Assembly: GCF_000001735.4 (NCBI RefSeq)
Contig: NC_003070.9
Span: 9,176,001-9,240,000, forward strand
From: Arabidopsis thaliana
Lineage: Eukaryota; Streptophyta; Magnoliopsida; Brassicales; Brassicaceae
DNA: 64,000 nt
Direction: 5' to 3'
Positions 28,631 to 40,102 of the stretch are shown one piece after another. The position numbers and the translations under genes were made by a program. The first letter of the stretch is position 1, and each line of letters begins with the position of its first letter. Below the pieces are notes generated by a model, which did no database searches, had not been told where the DNA came from, and saw only the letters and a list, made by a program, of their open reading frames with translations.

Positions 28631-29740
28631 AACTGAAGATCTCTTGAGTGTTGCATCAAACTACTATTTTTAATCAATAGTTAGCTTTTTTTTGTTATAT
28701 TATCAATTAAATATTAACTTTTATTTGATTAAATATTTATTTAAATTTAATTTTGATTTTAAAATTTATCGTGCAAAATTTAGACTAAAAAGTTATATAC
28801 TCAATTGTTTTTCATATTCGTTTCTTATGAAATTCATATACTCATGTGTATTGGATTTAATTGTAGTGATTTATTTTGTAATGAAAAAGTTAATATTTTT
28901 AATTAATAATACAAAAAAATAATTTCTTTACTATATCTTAAAAATTTTAAATTATTTTTTTTACATTTTAAGTTTAGTTATTAAATCAAAAAATAATTCT
29001 AGATTTCATGTAACTGAATTTTTTTTTTTGAAAATTAAATCTCGCCTTTAGAGTAAAAAAAAACTCTATTTTTTTAGTTATGTAGTCTGTAATATGAGGA
29101 ATTAGATGTCACAAGCTAAAGTGGGGCCGCATGGAATGCACGCGAGAGATGCAAGAGAGAGAAAAAAATAAAATCGGGAAAATCTAAATCGTTGAGAGAT
29201 TATAATCCAACAGCTGAGAAATAGGATAAATTATCAAACTAGAGAAACTTTGGCAGCTTTGGATGCTGAGAATGAGTAAATGTCAATGAATGAGAAGGCA
29301 AACAATTAAGGAGAAGCAACACAAAGTGAAACACAATCTACTCAAGCAGCTACTACGGTATTTAACTCTAATAAACGCTTAAAGTTTGATGTTCGGAAAG
29401 AGTTTAGACCCATGTTAGAAGTTGTTTAGATTTTTTCACTACTTTTGTATTTCTGTTTTAAATTAGAATCTTTGATGAAATTCTGTTTTGTATAATCTTT
29501 TAAATTATTAATGTTTGAGTGAATTTTGGATTTATAAATTTGTTAGAAACTTTGATTAAATTAAAGAATTAAAATCAATTAAGGGTAACAAATAAAGTTT
29601 TTTATACAAAATACAAAATACATGATTCAATTTAAATACATATGACAGTGAATATAATATATATGTCAAATACAGAAATAAATACAATTTAAAATATCTA
29701 TATAAAATACAGTTTTTTTGAATCCTTTTTTTTTTATGAA

Positions 29741-29860
29741 GAGGCCTGTTTTGAGTTTGGGCTGGGCTGAATTGTTTTTACCCACCACAACATTCCTAAG
29801 GATAATAATACAGTAACCCTAGAAAGGTTTCCTCCACCTTCCTCTTCCCCTCCTATATAA
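29741..29860 (+). promoter_or_regulatory. Promoter of eIF5A-2: site II elements, AACCCTA box, TATA
   Basis: Overlapping TGGGCT motifs at 29758-29768, with an AGGCCTG just upstream, are site II type elements. AACCCTAG at 29815-29822 is a telo-box-like motif, and a TATATAA lies at about 29854. Site II plus telo-box is the known arrangement in Arabidopsis promoters of translation and ribosome genes, matching the product downstream. Confidence 0.6.
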
Positions 29861-29967
29861 AAAAAATCGACATCGCTTTTGCTCACTTCTCTCTCTTAGG
29901 TTTTTTTTCCCTTCTCCCAATCTCATCTTCTCCGAAAACCTTTCTTCTCTCAAATTTCTGTGAAAAC

Positions 29968-31098
29968 ATGTCTGACGACGAGCACCACTTTGAGGCCAGC
30001 GAATCCGGAGCTTCCAAGACCTATCCTCAATCAGCCGGTAACATCCGTAAAGGTGGTCACATCGTCATCAAAAACCGTCCCTGCAAGGTCTGATTTCTAT
30101 TTCATCATCAAACATCGTTCTCGATCTCTTTTTCCTGATTCTAGATCTCGTCTCTGTATAGTAGCTCCTTGATTTTGTTTTTATCCTCGGATTTGACCTG
30201 GTTCTGTTTAGTTTGAATTTTTCTTATAGATCGCTACTTAGATGAATATGATGAATCTTATCCTGTTATTTTGATGGTGGTACCTCTCTAGATTCGTGGA
30301 ATTTTGGGAAATGAAAATGAAAAATGGATAGAAATCAAGCAATATCAGACGACGCCTTTTGTGATTTTGAATCTAAGTAGTCTATTGATTGATTTGATTT
30401 AAACGTTTATGGAGAACATAGATTTGATTTTGATATTTTGGTTTTGATTAGGTTGTTGAGGTTTCGACTTCCAAAACTGGCAAGCACGGTCACGCCAAAT
30501 GTCACTTTGTTGCTATTGATATCTTCACTGCTAAGAAGCTTGAAGATATTGTTCCATCTTCCCACAATTGTGATGTAAGTTACTACACAAACTATGTAGA
30601 TTCATTTTCACAGTATTTGATATGATTGTGTGATCTGACTCAAATATTGTTCCTTTCTCTTTTTTTCTCAGGTTCCACATGTGAACCGTGTTGATTACCA
30701 GTTGATTGATATCACTGAGGATGGCTTCGTATGTTTTTCTTTATACTCACTTTCCTCATCACTCCAGCTTTATTTATCTATTCTTGCCATAACTTTTGTA
30801 CTTGTTTACATTATAGGTGAGCCTTCTCACTGACAGTGGTGGCACCAAGGATGATCTCAAGCTTCCCACCGATGATGGTCTCACCGCCCAGGTTATTTTC
30901 TTGTCTTTTCATACTCGCACACAAATGACTTGACTTTGTATTCATCTCTCGAATTGTGATATTGAAAACAGTTGTTGTGTTTTGTTAATGCAGATGAGGC
31001 TTGGATTCGATGAGGGAAAGGATATTGTGGTGTCTGTCATGTCTTCCATGGGAGAGGAGCAGATCTGTGCCGTCAAGGAAGTTGGTGGTGGCAAGTAA
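29968..31098 (+). CDS. ELF5A-2: Translation factor eIF5A-2 (FBR12)
   Basis: Hypusine-containing factor that helps ribosomes through difficult peptide bonds and termination. Five exons, 29968-30087, 30452-30574, 30672-30728, 30817-30891 and 30994-31098, give 159 residues, the usual plant length. All introns fall between codons. The hypusinated lysine is K51 in [10 protein letters not shown], and the C-terminal OB fold runs from about [14 protein letters not shown]. The acidic N-terminus MSDDEHHFE is typical. The locus (At1g26630) is known from the literature as FBR12, affecting programmed cell death and vascular patterning; that is memory, not sequence evidence. Promoter motifs upstream fit a translation gene. 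Confidence 0.97.
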
Positions 31099-31619
31099 AC
31101 AAGTATCATTCGATATATTATTACCAGTTTGACAACGGACGTCAATGTTATAAGAACCAAAAGATGTTTTTCTTTTTCCTAATTTAGACCCTTTGTGTGT
31201 GTTTCTTGTTGCAAGACAACCATATCTATTGGTTTTGGATTGTTGGAAAAGTTTGTGTTGAAACATTCAAAGTTTCTTATGAGATGTTATTCTTAAAACC
31301 ACTTTTTGTTTGTTCACTGGATATGTTTGTTCATGAAGCTTGTTTTAAGCAACTCTTTACATGATATTCATTGCTATTTGCACGATTCAAGAGTGACATA
31401 TACATTTTATTTAACAATAACAGTGTAAGATATGTGATTGAATACTTGTGGAAACATAGAGTTACACAGGCTGCGATAGTATTCGACATTTTAACTGGTT
31501 TTGACATTACACGATTTTGTATTCCTTGCACAAAGTCTGGTAAAACAGTAATAGCAAGAAAAGGTCAATGCTTTCCTTTGTTGAGGAACTGGAATTAGTG
31601 TATTTGTCAGGAGATTATT
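31099..31619. other. Convergent intergenic region between eIF5A-2 and IPK
   Basis: Holds the two facing 3' untranslated regions. The short frames here are AT-rich and unsupported. No gene seen. Confidence 0.5.
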
Positions 31620-33766
31620 CTACTTTGAGAATCTGATGATAGTACCAAGCCAATCTTCAGGAACACTATCTCTCAAATCACCGTTTAGTGCTCTCTGTGA
31701 ATGAGTTGTCGCAGCCTGTTTGAGGAGATTGAAAAAAAGAGCATGATGGCGGTTAAAAGCTCCATCTTTATCTAAGATATTTAGTTGGTTAAAGGCAAAA
31801 GTTGTCTATAATCTACCTTCACAATGTAGACATCGACTCCAAGTTTTGCAATCATAGCAGCTTCTGATATCTTCGTTTCCATTCCACCGGTTGTATCGTG
31901 CGCCGCAACAGAGTAGTCAACTGTTTGATTCCAAAAATCAGAGAGGTTTGAACTTTTAACAAATCCCTCAGACTTATTGTATTGCATAGTTTTACAACAT
32001 TGGTTCTTTCGTTTACCTTTCTTGTCTGTGTGCTCCAACAGTGGATTCACAACCTTCCAGCTTCCATCTTCTCCAACAGCTGCATGAACTGTTAGTATCA
32101 GGCCAAGTCTGGAAAAGATATAAAAAAAACAAACAGTAAAGTTTGAAACTAACCGATCTCTTTCAAGAGCACAGCGTCGGGCTCTGAAGGTGAAGGTGGT
32201 CGATCGTAGACACCTAGTACATCTGTCTTTGTAAAGAGTTACTCAGATAACAAAGAATATATAGGAAAGAGGGAGAGAGAACACAAATTAAATTTCCGGT
32301 TTATACTATGAATAGGATACGAGAAAGACAACATATTCTGGCTTCAAATGATCTGCAAGATGACGGATGATAACATCACCACTCAATATGGTGCAGCCCT
32401 GTTCAGGACAAGATTTTCAACTGTTCAAATTCTAAACGGACAAGAATCTAGATAGCTATTTGGTATCTCTGGAGAGCATATTACCAGTATATTGTCCAGC
32501 ACTGCATCTCCATGGAGAACCTGGCCATGACAAAAATTACTGTCCAAATTACAGTCAAGAGACTTTGGTAAACATCTACCTAATTTCACTGGTGGGATCA
32601 AAACTTACAGGGACAAATCCTGAGTCTATGGTTTTAGCTACGGTTGCTAGATCTGCAGAAGCCACCTAATGCAAAAAGCAGTCTCATTGAAATCTAAACC
32701 CACATGCTTCAGATCAGGAAATATGTTAAGAAGTTCAGTTAGCTCTTACATCTCTTTTGGAGGTTGACCAACCACATGAAAATGGAGACATGCCTATCGT
32801 AGGAATGCCCTCTGCAAGAGATCATAATGTTTAGCTTCAAAATTCATCTTTTCCTCTTAGCCAGAGTAGGAAAAGAGAATAAGCTTAAGAGATACCTCGG
32901 GCTAGTGCTCGTACAATTTCAAGATTAAGATTTGTCACCTGCAAAAAGAAGTTGTAGACTATCAGAACAGCTCAAGACTATCTTACGTAAGAGCATCAGA
33001 TTTAGCTAACAGTCTCACAGATATACGAGTAGCAACGAAACCAGCTTTGACAATAGGTTTCTCAAGTCCTCCTTTGTGAACCCCAGATCTACTGGCCTGA
33101 AAGTGCCCAAAGGAACCTAATGACAAAAATCAGAACAACACATAAGAAACCCAAAAACTAAATAACAGCTCAACTAACACAAGCAGGTCAATGATCTGTA
33201 AGAGCTAAATCAAAAATGTATTTTGATCCTTCATTATAAGATTTAAGCAGATAAGAATCAATCTCCAACTAACCAGCGCCATGAACCACAACAAATTTAC
33301 TAAACTCAGAAGACTTTTGATCCCCTATGTCATCCACATCACAAGAAATCTCAGAGCTTCCAGGTCTCTTGCTCCAATCCATGCCAATAACCTTGCTTGG
33401 AGCTGAACCCTCCAACATAGCTTGACGTAACTGACACGCCACGACCTCCAGATTTTCATCGTGAATCTTCTCCAGCTCGTTTTTGCAAGTAATTGCCGCA
33501 CCTCCTATCAAATCATTTAGACATTCTGCTGTTACAAAGTCTAGACAGGTAAAATTGATGGGAAATGAATAAAAGACAGATCTTTAAAGTCTTTCCTCAT
33601 CTTCGGTATTCAATAGTCAAATCAGAATCAAACCCATAAGACAGAACAACTAAAATGCGATCTAAGAATCGATCCAGCAAGTATTTTAATAGGGATCAAA
33701 AGACAAACCAAGTTTCACAATGCAACGAATTGATCTGCTTCGACTCTCGGAAATATTCAGCTCCAT
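31620..33766 (-). CDS. IPK: Isopentenyl phosphate kinase
   Basis: Amino-acid-kinase fold enzyme that phosphorylates isopentenyl phosphate to isopentenyl diphosphate, feeding cytosolic isoprenoid synthesis. Twelve exons on the minus strand: 33766-33709, 33504-33274, 33116-33019, 32938-32896, 32811-32750, 32665-32609, 32520-32485, 32398-32321, 32226-32154, 32079-32017, 31920-31817, 31715-31620. They give 332 residues. Visible motifs are the N-terminal phosphate loop VKLGGAAIT, HGAGSFGH carrying the family's catalytic His, ILSGDVI, FLTDVLGVYDRPP and the nucleotide-binding GGMETKI. No transit peptide is evident. Exon 10 could instead begin at 32088, adding three residues. Locus At1g26640. It shares a head-to-head promoter with the membrane protein gene at 34335. 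Confidence 0.92.
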
Positions 33767-34334
33767 TGTTGCGTCTCTCTCTAAAGCTCTCGTCTTTAGT
33801 GGTCAACGGTATGTCTCTCTCTCCCGCTCTAACTCAACTTCATCGTACTCGTATCCTTCTTCTTGCCATTTCCCATTCACCGGAAAGATTCTCTCTTTTT
33901 TTTTTTTTTTTTTTCCATAGAAATATTCTTCTTTTTATTCCTCTAAAGAAGCCCATTAAGCTATTATTGGGCCTAACCAAATTGATCAATTTTTTCAAAC
34001 CGGGTTTATGGTTTAGTGTTTTAAGGTTTCAGTTAAATTAGCGGTTTAGCTTCAAGTTCGCGATGGAGTAGAAGAAGATTACCTCCGACAAAAGCACGTT
34101 CACTTGTGCCACCGACAAAATTGGAAATCTTACATTTTTTGTTTTCTCTAATCAAAATTATTGTTGGAACGTAGACAAGATCCGTTCCAAGATTCGTCTT
34201 TTTTTTTCAATTTGATTCCTGGGTTATCTGAAAGATCTTCTCTTTGCTTCGATTTCTATCTCCGCTGCTTGTGAAATCAACCTTTATGGTATGTAATCTC
34301 GAACTCAGCTAAAACACACTTCACTCTCGGAAAC
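33767..34334. promoter_or_regulatory. Shared head-to-head promoter with site II elements
   Basis: Only 568 bases separate the start codons of IPK (minus) and the membrane protein (plus). AAGCCCATT near 33949 and TTGGGCCTAA at about 33967 are site II type elements in both orientations, and no clear TATA is seen. This suits a bidirectional, broadly active promoter. A T-run lies near 33900. Confidence 0.45.
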
Positions 34335-35342
34335 ATGGAGACGGAAACGAATCAGGTTTTACGGAAACCGGAGCTAAAATCATACAGTCACAAACAATTT
34401 CACTCCTCAAATGCGTTAGAGATCTTAAGAGAAACAGTTCGAATTCTCCGGTACAATCTTGGTGCTTTAATGTTAACTACTGCTGTTTTGATCTGTCCTG
34501 TCTCTGCTTTGCTCTTACCAAACTTTTTAGTTGATCAATCATTAGTGAATAAACTCACAGTGAAGCTTCTTTTAGTGGCGAAATCAAGTGGTCTTCCTTT
34601 GCAGCCTTTTGTCAAACATTCTTGTCAGAAATTCGCTGAAACTGCTGTTTCGTCTGCAATGTGTTTCCCTGTGTTTATCACTGTGTCTCTGTTGTCTAAA
34701 GCAGCTGTGGTTTACTCAGTGGATTGTTCTTACTCGAGGGAAGTAGTTGATATAAGCAAGTTCTTGGTTATATTGCAGAAGATATGGAGGAGAGTTGTGT
34801 TCACTTACGTTTGGATTTGCATTCTGATTGTTGGTTGCTTCACTTTCTTTTGCGTTCTTCTTGTAGCAATCTGCAGTTCCTTCTCTGTTCTCGGCTTCTC
34901 TCCAGATTTCAATGTTTATGGAGCTATGCTAGTTGGTTTAGCCTTCTCTGTAGTTTTCGCTAACGCGATTATAATCTGCAACACTGCGATTGTGATCTCG
35001 GTTTTGGAAGATGTTTCAGGGTTAGGAGCATTGATGAGAGCTAGTGATTTGATCAAAGGGCAGATTCAGGTTGGTTTGTTGATGTTCCTTGGATCAACTT
35101 TAGGATTGGCGTTTGTGGAAGGATTGTTTGATCACAGAGTGAAGAAAGTTAGTTATGGAGATGGCTCTTCGAGGTTATGGGAAGGACCTCTTTTGGTGTT
35201 GATGTATTCCTTTGTGACACTTATAGATTCGATGATGAGTGCAGTGTTCTATTTTAGCTGCCGAGTTTATTATAGTATGGAAGCTTCTAGAGGTGAAACT
35301 CAGCCAATCATGGAAACGGTTACGGTTGTGGATGCTGAGTAA
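34335..35342 (+). CDS. Plant multi-pass membrane protein of unknown function (At1g26650 type)
   Basis: A single-exon, 335-residue protein. I do not know its function. The N-terminal 35 residues are polar, followed by about six hydrophobic segments at roughly 43-65, 105-127, 155-185, 193-220, 242-262 and 283-310. The C-terminus is short and acidic (ETVTVVDAE). A related protein exists, as I recall, at At1g69430 in the paired duplicated block. The start at 34335 is the first in-frame ATG after the leader and gives a typical context. IPK is divergent upstream. Confidence 0.85.
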   Translation: METETNQVLRKPELKSYSHKQFHSSNALEILRETVRILRYNLGALMLTTAVLICPVSALLLPNFLVDQSLVNKLTVKLLLVAKSSGLPLQPFVKHSCQKFAETAVSSAMCFPVFITVSLLSKAAVVYSVDCSYSREVVDISKFLVILQKIWRRVVFTYVWICILIVGCFTFFCVLLVAICSSFSVLGFSPDFNVYGAMLVGLAFSVVFANAIIICNTAIVISVLEDVSGLGALMRASDLIKGQIQVGLLMFLGSTLGLAFVEGLFDHRVKKVSYGDGSSRLWEGPLLVLMYSFVTLIDSMMSAVFYFSCRVYYSMEASRGETQPIMETVTVVDAE

Positions 35343-36297
35343 TGGTGCGTTGTGCGGATCAAACTCGGTGAATGGACATGGAAACGTATTAGCTGAAGAA
35401 GAAGTTGTATATCATCAAATGGGGTTTTATTGAGCACTTTTTGTTTCACTTTGAAACTTGATGCATCTTTAAGGTTTTTGTTATATATGGTTTCTCTGTT
35501 TACATTGTTTGAAGATTATATAGCATCCCAAGTTCGTTCATAGTTCTGCTCTTGTTTCTTTTTAGCCAGTTTGATTGAGTCTTGAAAATCTTGGGCGTAA
35601 AATAGTAAAATTAAAAAGTAGGTGGGCCTTTATGCAAGGTAATTATATTACAAAGGACTTGAAATTAAAACCAAAAGTAAGAACAAACCGGTTCGCATGG
35701 TTTAAATAATCTGTGCTCGAGCGGTCAAATTGTAAAACCACCAAATAATTCTTCGTCTCCCTCACCGTCGCGGCGTCGCCACTCGCCGTCACAACCACCG
35801 TCGTTCAACATCACTGTCACCAAAAGAATCACCGTCGTTCGGTCGTGACGTGTCTGGACCTATTTCATCTCTTTGCTCGTGACTCGTGAGTCAAATACTC
35901 TTGGACCTTTGCTGTTATCTGTACCTCTAATTTTGTGATTTTCAGATTCCTTCTCGTTTATCGAGTTGGATTCTCTGTATTTGAATGTATTTTTGATAGG
36001 GTTTCGTTTGGAAACCAATTTGATTCTCATATTTAAAGTGTAGTTACGTGGTTTGTGTTCTCTCTTGGGGATGTTCACCACCTGTTCGATGAAATGCTTC
36101 TACGTATTAGTTTGATGCAATTTCTGTATAGTTTCGACGCTCTCCGAGCTTGTATTTAGATATTGATGGTTAGGTGACTCTAGATTCTGAAACGAACATT
36201 TCAAGGCTCTAGAAACTTATTCTGGACTAAGTTTATCAAATAAACAAGGGGATGGTTAGAGCCTTAAGCTTGATATGTTTATGTTCGCATTGCAGTA
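35343..36297 (+). other. Intergenic region and spliced leader of the UXT-like gene
   Basis: The 3' untranslated region of the membrane protein ends near 35560. From about 35740 a leader rich in CACCGTCGTC words begins, and the leader intron ends at TTGCAG (36295), two bases before the start codon. No other gene seen. Confidence 0.5.
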
Positions 36298-37765
36298 ATG
36301 GAGGAGGGACGTCAAAAAGACTTGCAATTGTTGGAGGAGATTATCGACAAAGGTTTGAAACAGAAGCTTGTACATGCAACTGCTTCACGGTATTTATATT
36401 TACTTCCTTTTCAGATCAAAATTAAAATTGTGAGTATGATATTAAAGTGTATGTAGGATTAGTTTAGTTTGTTTTCTTTGCATGCTATTCACTTTTTGTT
36501 TGAGGTTTCGATTCATTGTGGTCTCTGCATTTGTTGGTTTTGCAGGGACAAGATCTTTGAAGAACAAAAAACACTGTATCCTTTTGTATAGGGAAGACTC
36601 TAGCTTCTCGTGATGTGCATCATCTTGTTAAGCTGATCCTAAGTGTTTTGTTAGTTTCTCCCATGTCTTAACCCTATCAAAGATGACGGGTTCATTTACC
36701 AGTCAGTTTTTGACTTAGTTTTGTGTTTCTAAATCGAGAGGAACTCTTCTTGGTGTAGTTATTGACAATACTTTGCTGTTCTAGTGAAATCTAATTCGGT
36801 TGAAATATTCTTGTTTCCTTGACGGTTACTCCCACTCCAGCTCTGACTTGCGGAAAAACCTAGAAACTCTGGAGAAGAATGGTGTAAATAGTCTCAAAAC
36901 AAGGGTCAACCTTGGTTCAGAAGTTTACATGCAAGCTGAAGTGTACGTTACTTATAGCTTTGGTTCTTTCGTTTAATTTTAGTCAAGTCATTTAGCTATG
37001 AAAGGTCATGCATTGTCTGCATACAATGAAATACACTGTCTCCATACACAGCTTAATGCAATTAAGAAGTGTGCTTTTACTGTGTTCTGTATGTTAGAAG
37101 CTAGTTATGTATTATTGAGCAGAAAACGTTTAATAAATGGGGATTAAAATAGGAGATGCTTTCTACCAGGTTTGCTTCTGATTTCGTTTCACTTGACTTG
37201 GGTGTTTGTTTGAGTTCAGGCCAGATACTCGGCACATATTCATGGATGTAGGCCTCGGCTTTTATGTGGAGTTCACACGGCAAGAAGCTCTTGACTATAT
37301 AGCACAAAGGGAGGAAAGAACTCAAAAGTAAGAGAAATCTTTGCTTTTCTAGTTTTCTTGCTCCATGTACAAGGAAAATATGGTTGTATCATTGTATATG
37401 ATGAATGAGTTCTCCGGTGGAATGCAGTATAGTGACTGAATGTTGATGCAATATAAATGTGGTTTTTTTTGTTTTTAACAGACAACTAGAAGAGTATACT
37501 GGTGTTATTACGCAGATCAAAGGGCGCATCAAACTGGTAAGTTCAAGTTCTTATCTTGCTTTGTGATAGTAGTCAATCATTTGTCTTATGAGGTTGAATT
37601 GGACTAGAAAATCACTATTGCGTAGGAACCCTGCATCAGACGGATATATGAAAGTGTCATCGGATAAGTATTAATGTTAAATTACCATTGCAGGCTCATT
37701 ACCAGATTCAGCAAATACTCAATCTTCCTGAAGAGAATCCGTCATCCCGGCAACGTGCGTTTTAG
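36298..37765 (+). CDS. Prefoldin-like protein, UXT/ART-27 homologue
   Basis: Six exons, 36298-36389, 36546-36575, 36841-36942, 37220-37327, 37482-37536 and 37694-37765, give 152 residues. The layout is helix-strand-helix: an N-terminal coiled coil (DLQLLEEIIDKGLKQKL...NLETLEKNG), a short beta part (RVNLGSEVYMQAEVPDTRHIFMDVGLGFYVEF) and a C-terminal coiled coil. VPDT..I.M.VG.GF.VE.T..EAL matches the alpha-type prefoldin UXT, a partner in the URI/R2TP prefoldin-like complex. Exon 2 is only 30 bases long. Locus At1g26660, annotated as I recall only as a prefoldin family protein; assignment to UXT is my own reading. Confidence 0.85.
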
Positions 37766-38509
37766 TACACTACCTAGTGGAAAGTTGAGGATTTTCTCTT
37801 GCAGTCTTATCTTCTCGATTTGTTCTGCTTACTGTTTTGAGTTTTTAAAGCAGAGAATTAACTTAGTTTGTTCAATACTAACTCTTTCTCCGGAATGGAC
37901 CAAACTGTTGGTGTTAGATAAACATATCGATTAAGCAATCAAAACTTTATAGAATGACTATTGTTGTGGGGGTGAATAGTGAATCGCACTCTGTTAAATC
38001 TGCCATTTCTATTTTAAATATTAATAATCACATGTTAGAACTTAGAAGATCATTAACAGTTTAACACAGCTGATGAAGAATGAAATAAAAGTATGAACGA
38101 AACAGATACAAGATAATGATATTCCACGTCAGCAAAGTGTCCAAATATCTTCCGCTTCCCTGTCTTCGTCGGTCCCTTTTCGGTTTTCACGGTAAGGCTC
38201 GGAGGAAAACCTAATTCGTCCGGAGAATCTCCACCTCACTCTCGCCAAACGCATCTCTGTTGTAGGTAAGTCACGGATCTTCATTCTACGCTAATTGTTA
38301 TTGTTATCGTTATTCTTGATCTGGGCGTTTTTGTGGAATTTGCATCTAAAATTAGAAATTTGGATACCAAAATCCACTCCAATTGAATAAGGTTTCTGAA
38401 GAATTTTCGTTTGATTTTGAGATCGAAAATTGCGTTTTCTCGTTTTTGTTTTGTTATCGCTAACGCATCAGGTCATATATCTCAAGTTTATATTTTGTGG
38501 CAGCTTGTG
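37766..38509 (+). other. Intergenic region and spliced leader of MED10b
   Basis: No gene seen to about 38150. The MED10b leader begins near 38190, a donor lies at GTAGGTAAGT (about 38265), and the acceptor GTGGCAG ends at 38503, seven bases before the start codon. Confidence 0.5.
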
Positions 38510-39426
38510 ATGGATCCAACACAGAACACAAGTGCAGGGATTGGTGGGAGCAATGGTACAATCAGATATCAAACCAATGATGGGACTTCAACTGTGACCG
38601 TTGCTGATGATTCAAAGGAGAATCTTTCCCAAGTCATAAACTCTATTGAGAAAACTTTAGGAGTCCTTCATCAGTTACACCTTACCGTCACTTCTTTCAC
38701 ACCCGCGTCTCAACTCCATCTCCTCCAGCGCCTGTAAGTAACTCCTCTACTCATCTGTGTTTATTGTTTTGGGTATTGTAACTATTGTTTGAATGAATAT
38801 GTGTGTGTGTGTGTATTTGCAGTAACTCTCTTGTGATGGAGCTAGATAACATGACTAAGTTGTCTGAGAAATGCAACATTCAAATCCCCATGGAGGTTCT
38901 TAAGTGAGAAAACAAGTCCTTTTTGTTTTTAGTATGCACTTTGAAGATAGATACTTTTACTTGCTTACTTATGTTTGCGTTTTCGTATAGCTTGATTGAT
39001 GATGGGAAGAACCCGGATGAGTTTACGAAAGATGTTCTTAATAGCTGCATAGCTAGAAATCAAGTTACTAAGGGCAAGACTGATGCTTTTAAGGTGACTC
39101 CTTTTCTTCTGATTCTTAATTTGTGTATGATTCTTAAGGTTACTGAGTCTCTTAATCAACATTTTGTTATAAATAGGATTTGAGAAAACATATTCTGGAG
39201 GAGCTTGAACAGAATTTCCCTGATGAAGTCGATATGTATAGAGAAATCCGTGCTAGTTCTGCTGCTGTAAGTTGTTAACTTCGACTAGTATTGTACATCT
39301 TCATTAATATATTATAGTAAGTCAAGGGGATTAAACAGTTTTGGTCATATTCAGGAAGCGAAACGGTTGGCGCAATCGCAAAGTGTGTTACCAAATGGGG
39401 ATGCAAAGGTCAAGAATGAGCTATAA
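38510..39426 (+). CDS. MED10B: Mediator complex subunit 10
   Basis: Middle-module subunit of Mediator, linking activators with RNA polymerase II. Five exons, 38510-38733, 38823-38903, 38991-39093, 39177-39266 and 39355-39426, give 189 residues. The conserved Med10 core runs from ENLSQVINSIEKTLGVLHQLH through LLQRLNSLVMELDNM, IPMEVLNLIDDGKNPDEFTKDVLNSC and KGKTDAFKDLRKHILEELE. The Gly/Ser/Thr-rich N-terminus is plant-like. Intron 1 has a TG dinucleotide run near 38800. Arabidopsis has two MED10 genes; this position fits At1g26665. Confidence 0.93.
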
Positions 39427-40102
39427 GAGCCCAAAGGATCCTTTTTATGTTTACCTTGTACTCTTGTAGAATATAATGACTGAGTCGATGAATGTGATGT
39501 AACACGAACAATCCCAAGTGGAATTTCTAATAATATCTGTTGGTTCTCTTCACCTGGCTAATATAGTTTGAGAATCTCTGCTTGTTCCCCCCATTTTTAC
39601 TCGAGTGGACTATCTTACTCTTAGCCTCTGAGATCTCTTTGATTTCATGAGACTATCAAAGAATCCCACATAGTTACGCAAAACAGATTCGACTTCTATC
39701 AATGGATTTGTCTATTTCCTGGACGAGTAATCTTGGTTCTGCATAAAATGTACACTATTTCCGAGAGCTGAAAAAGTGAGAAAAGACACTTAGATTTCAA
39801 TCTTAATTAACGGTTTGATTCGGTTTGGTTTGTCTCACCTACATTTGCATCGATTGCAGCATGGGGGACTTAATACGCAGTGGCTGACACGTGTCAATAT
39901 AAAACGCACCGCTTTGTTTGATTGTTCCTCCTTGTCCCCGAGCAGAGAAATACAAAGGAAGAAGAAGAAGAGTTGTTTGATTATCTTTAAGCAAAGAGGA
40001 AACTGTTTTGCTTCTAGATCCGATCCAATCCAATCAAACAAAGGATCCGATTGATCAGAAAAAATCCACCAAATTTCTCAAGATCGAAACATATAATTGA
40101 AG
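39427..40102 (+). other. Intergenic region and promoter of VTI12
   Basis: Holds the MED10b 3' end and the VTI12 promoter. A palindromic GACACGTGTC at 39886-39895 is a G-box/ABRE core; a TATA-like CAATATAAAA follows at about 39895. GAAGAAGAAG leader repeats lie near 39958. Confidence 0.5.

Larger units (their letters stand above)
23650..29740. other. Gene-poor AT-rich stretch of about 6 kb
   Basis: No reading frame with protein-like composition. Holds degenerate direct repeats sharing CTTACCGCTATTATTT and CTTCTTGCACCA (copies around 24450-24510 and 24805-24905), long T-runs near 26990, a 39-base tandem repeat at 27161, and a GAGCT-rich transposon-like element at 28020-28630. It looks like a graveyard of small mobile elements. 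Confidence 0.6.

Noticed and set aside
31620..33766. Glutamate 5-kinase or aspartokinase for the amino-acid-kinase gene
   Set aside because: The HGAGSFGH motif and overall length fit isopentenyl phosphate kinase; no PUA or ACT domain follows.
33655..34041. 128-codon plus-strand frame over the IPK first exon and promoter
   Set aside because: Overlaps IPK exon 1 in antisense, includes a T-run read as poly-Phe, and has no protein features.
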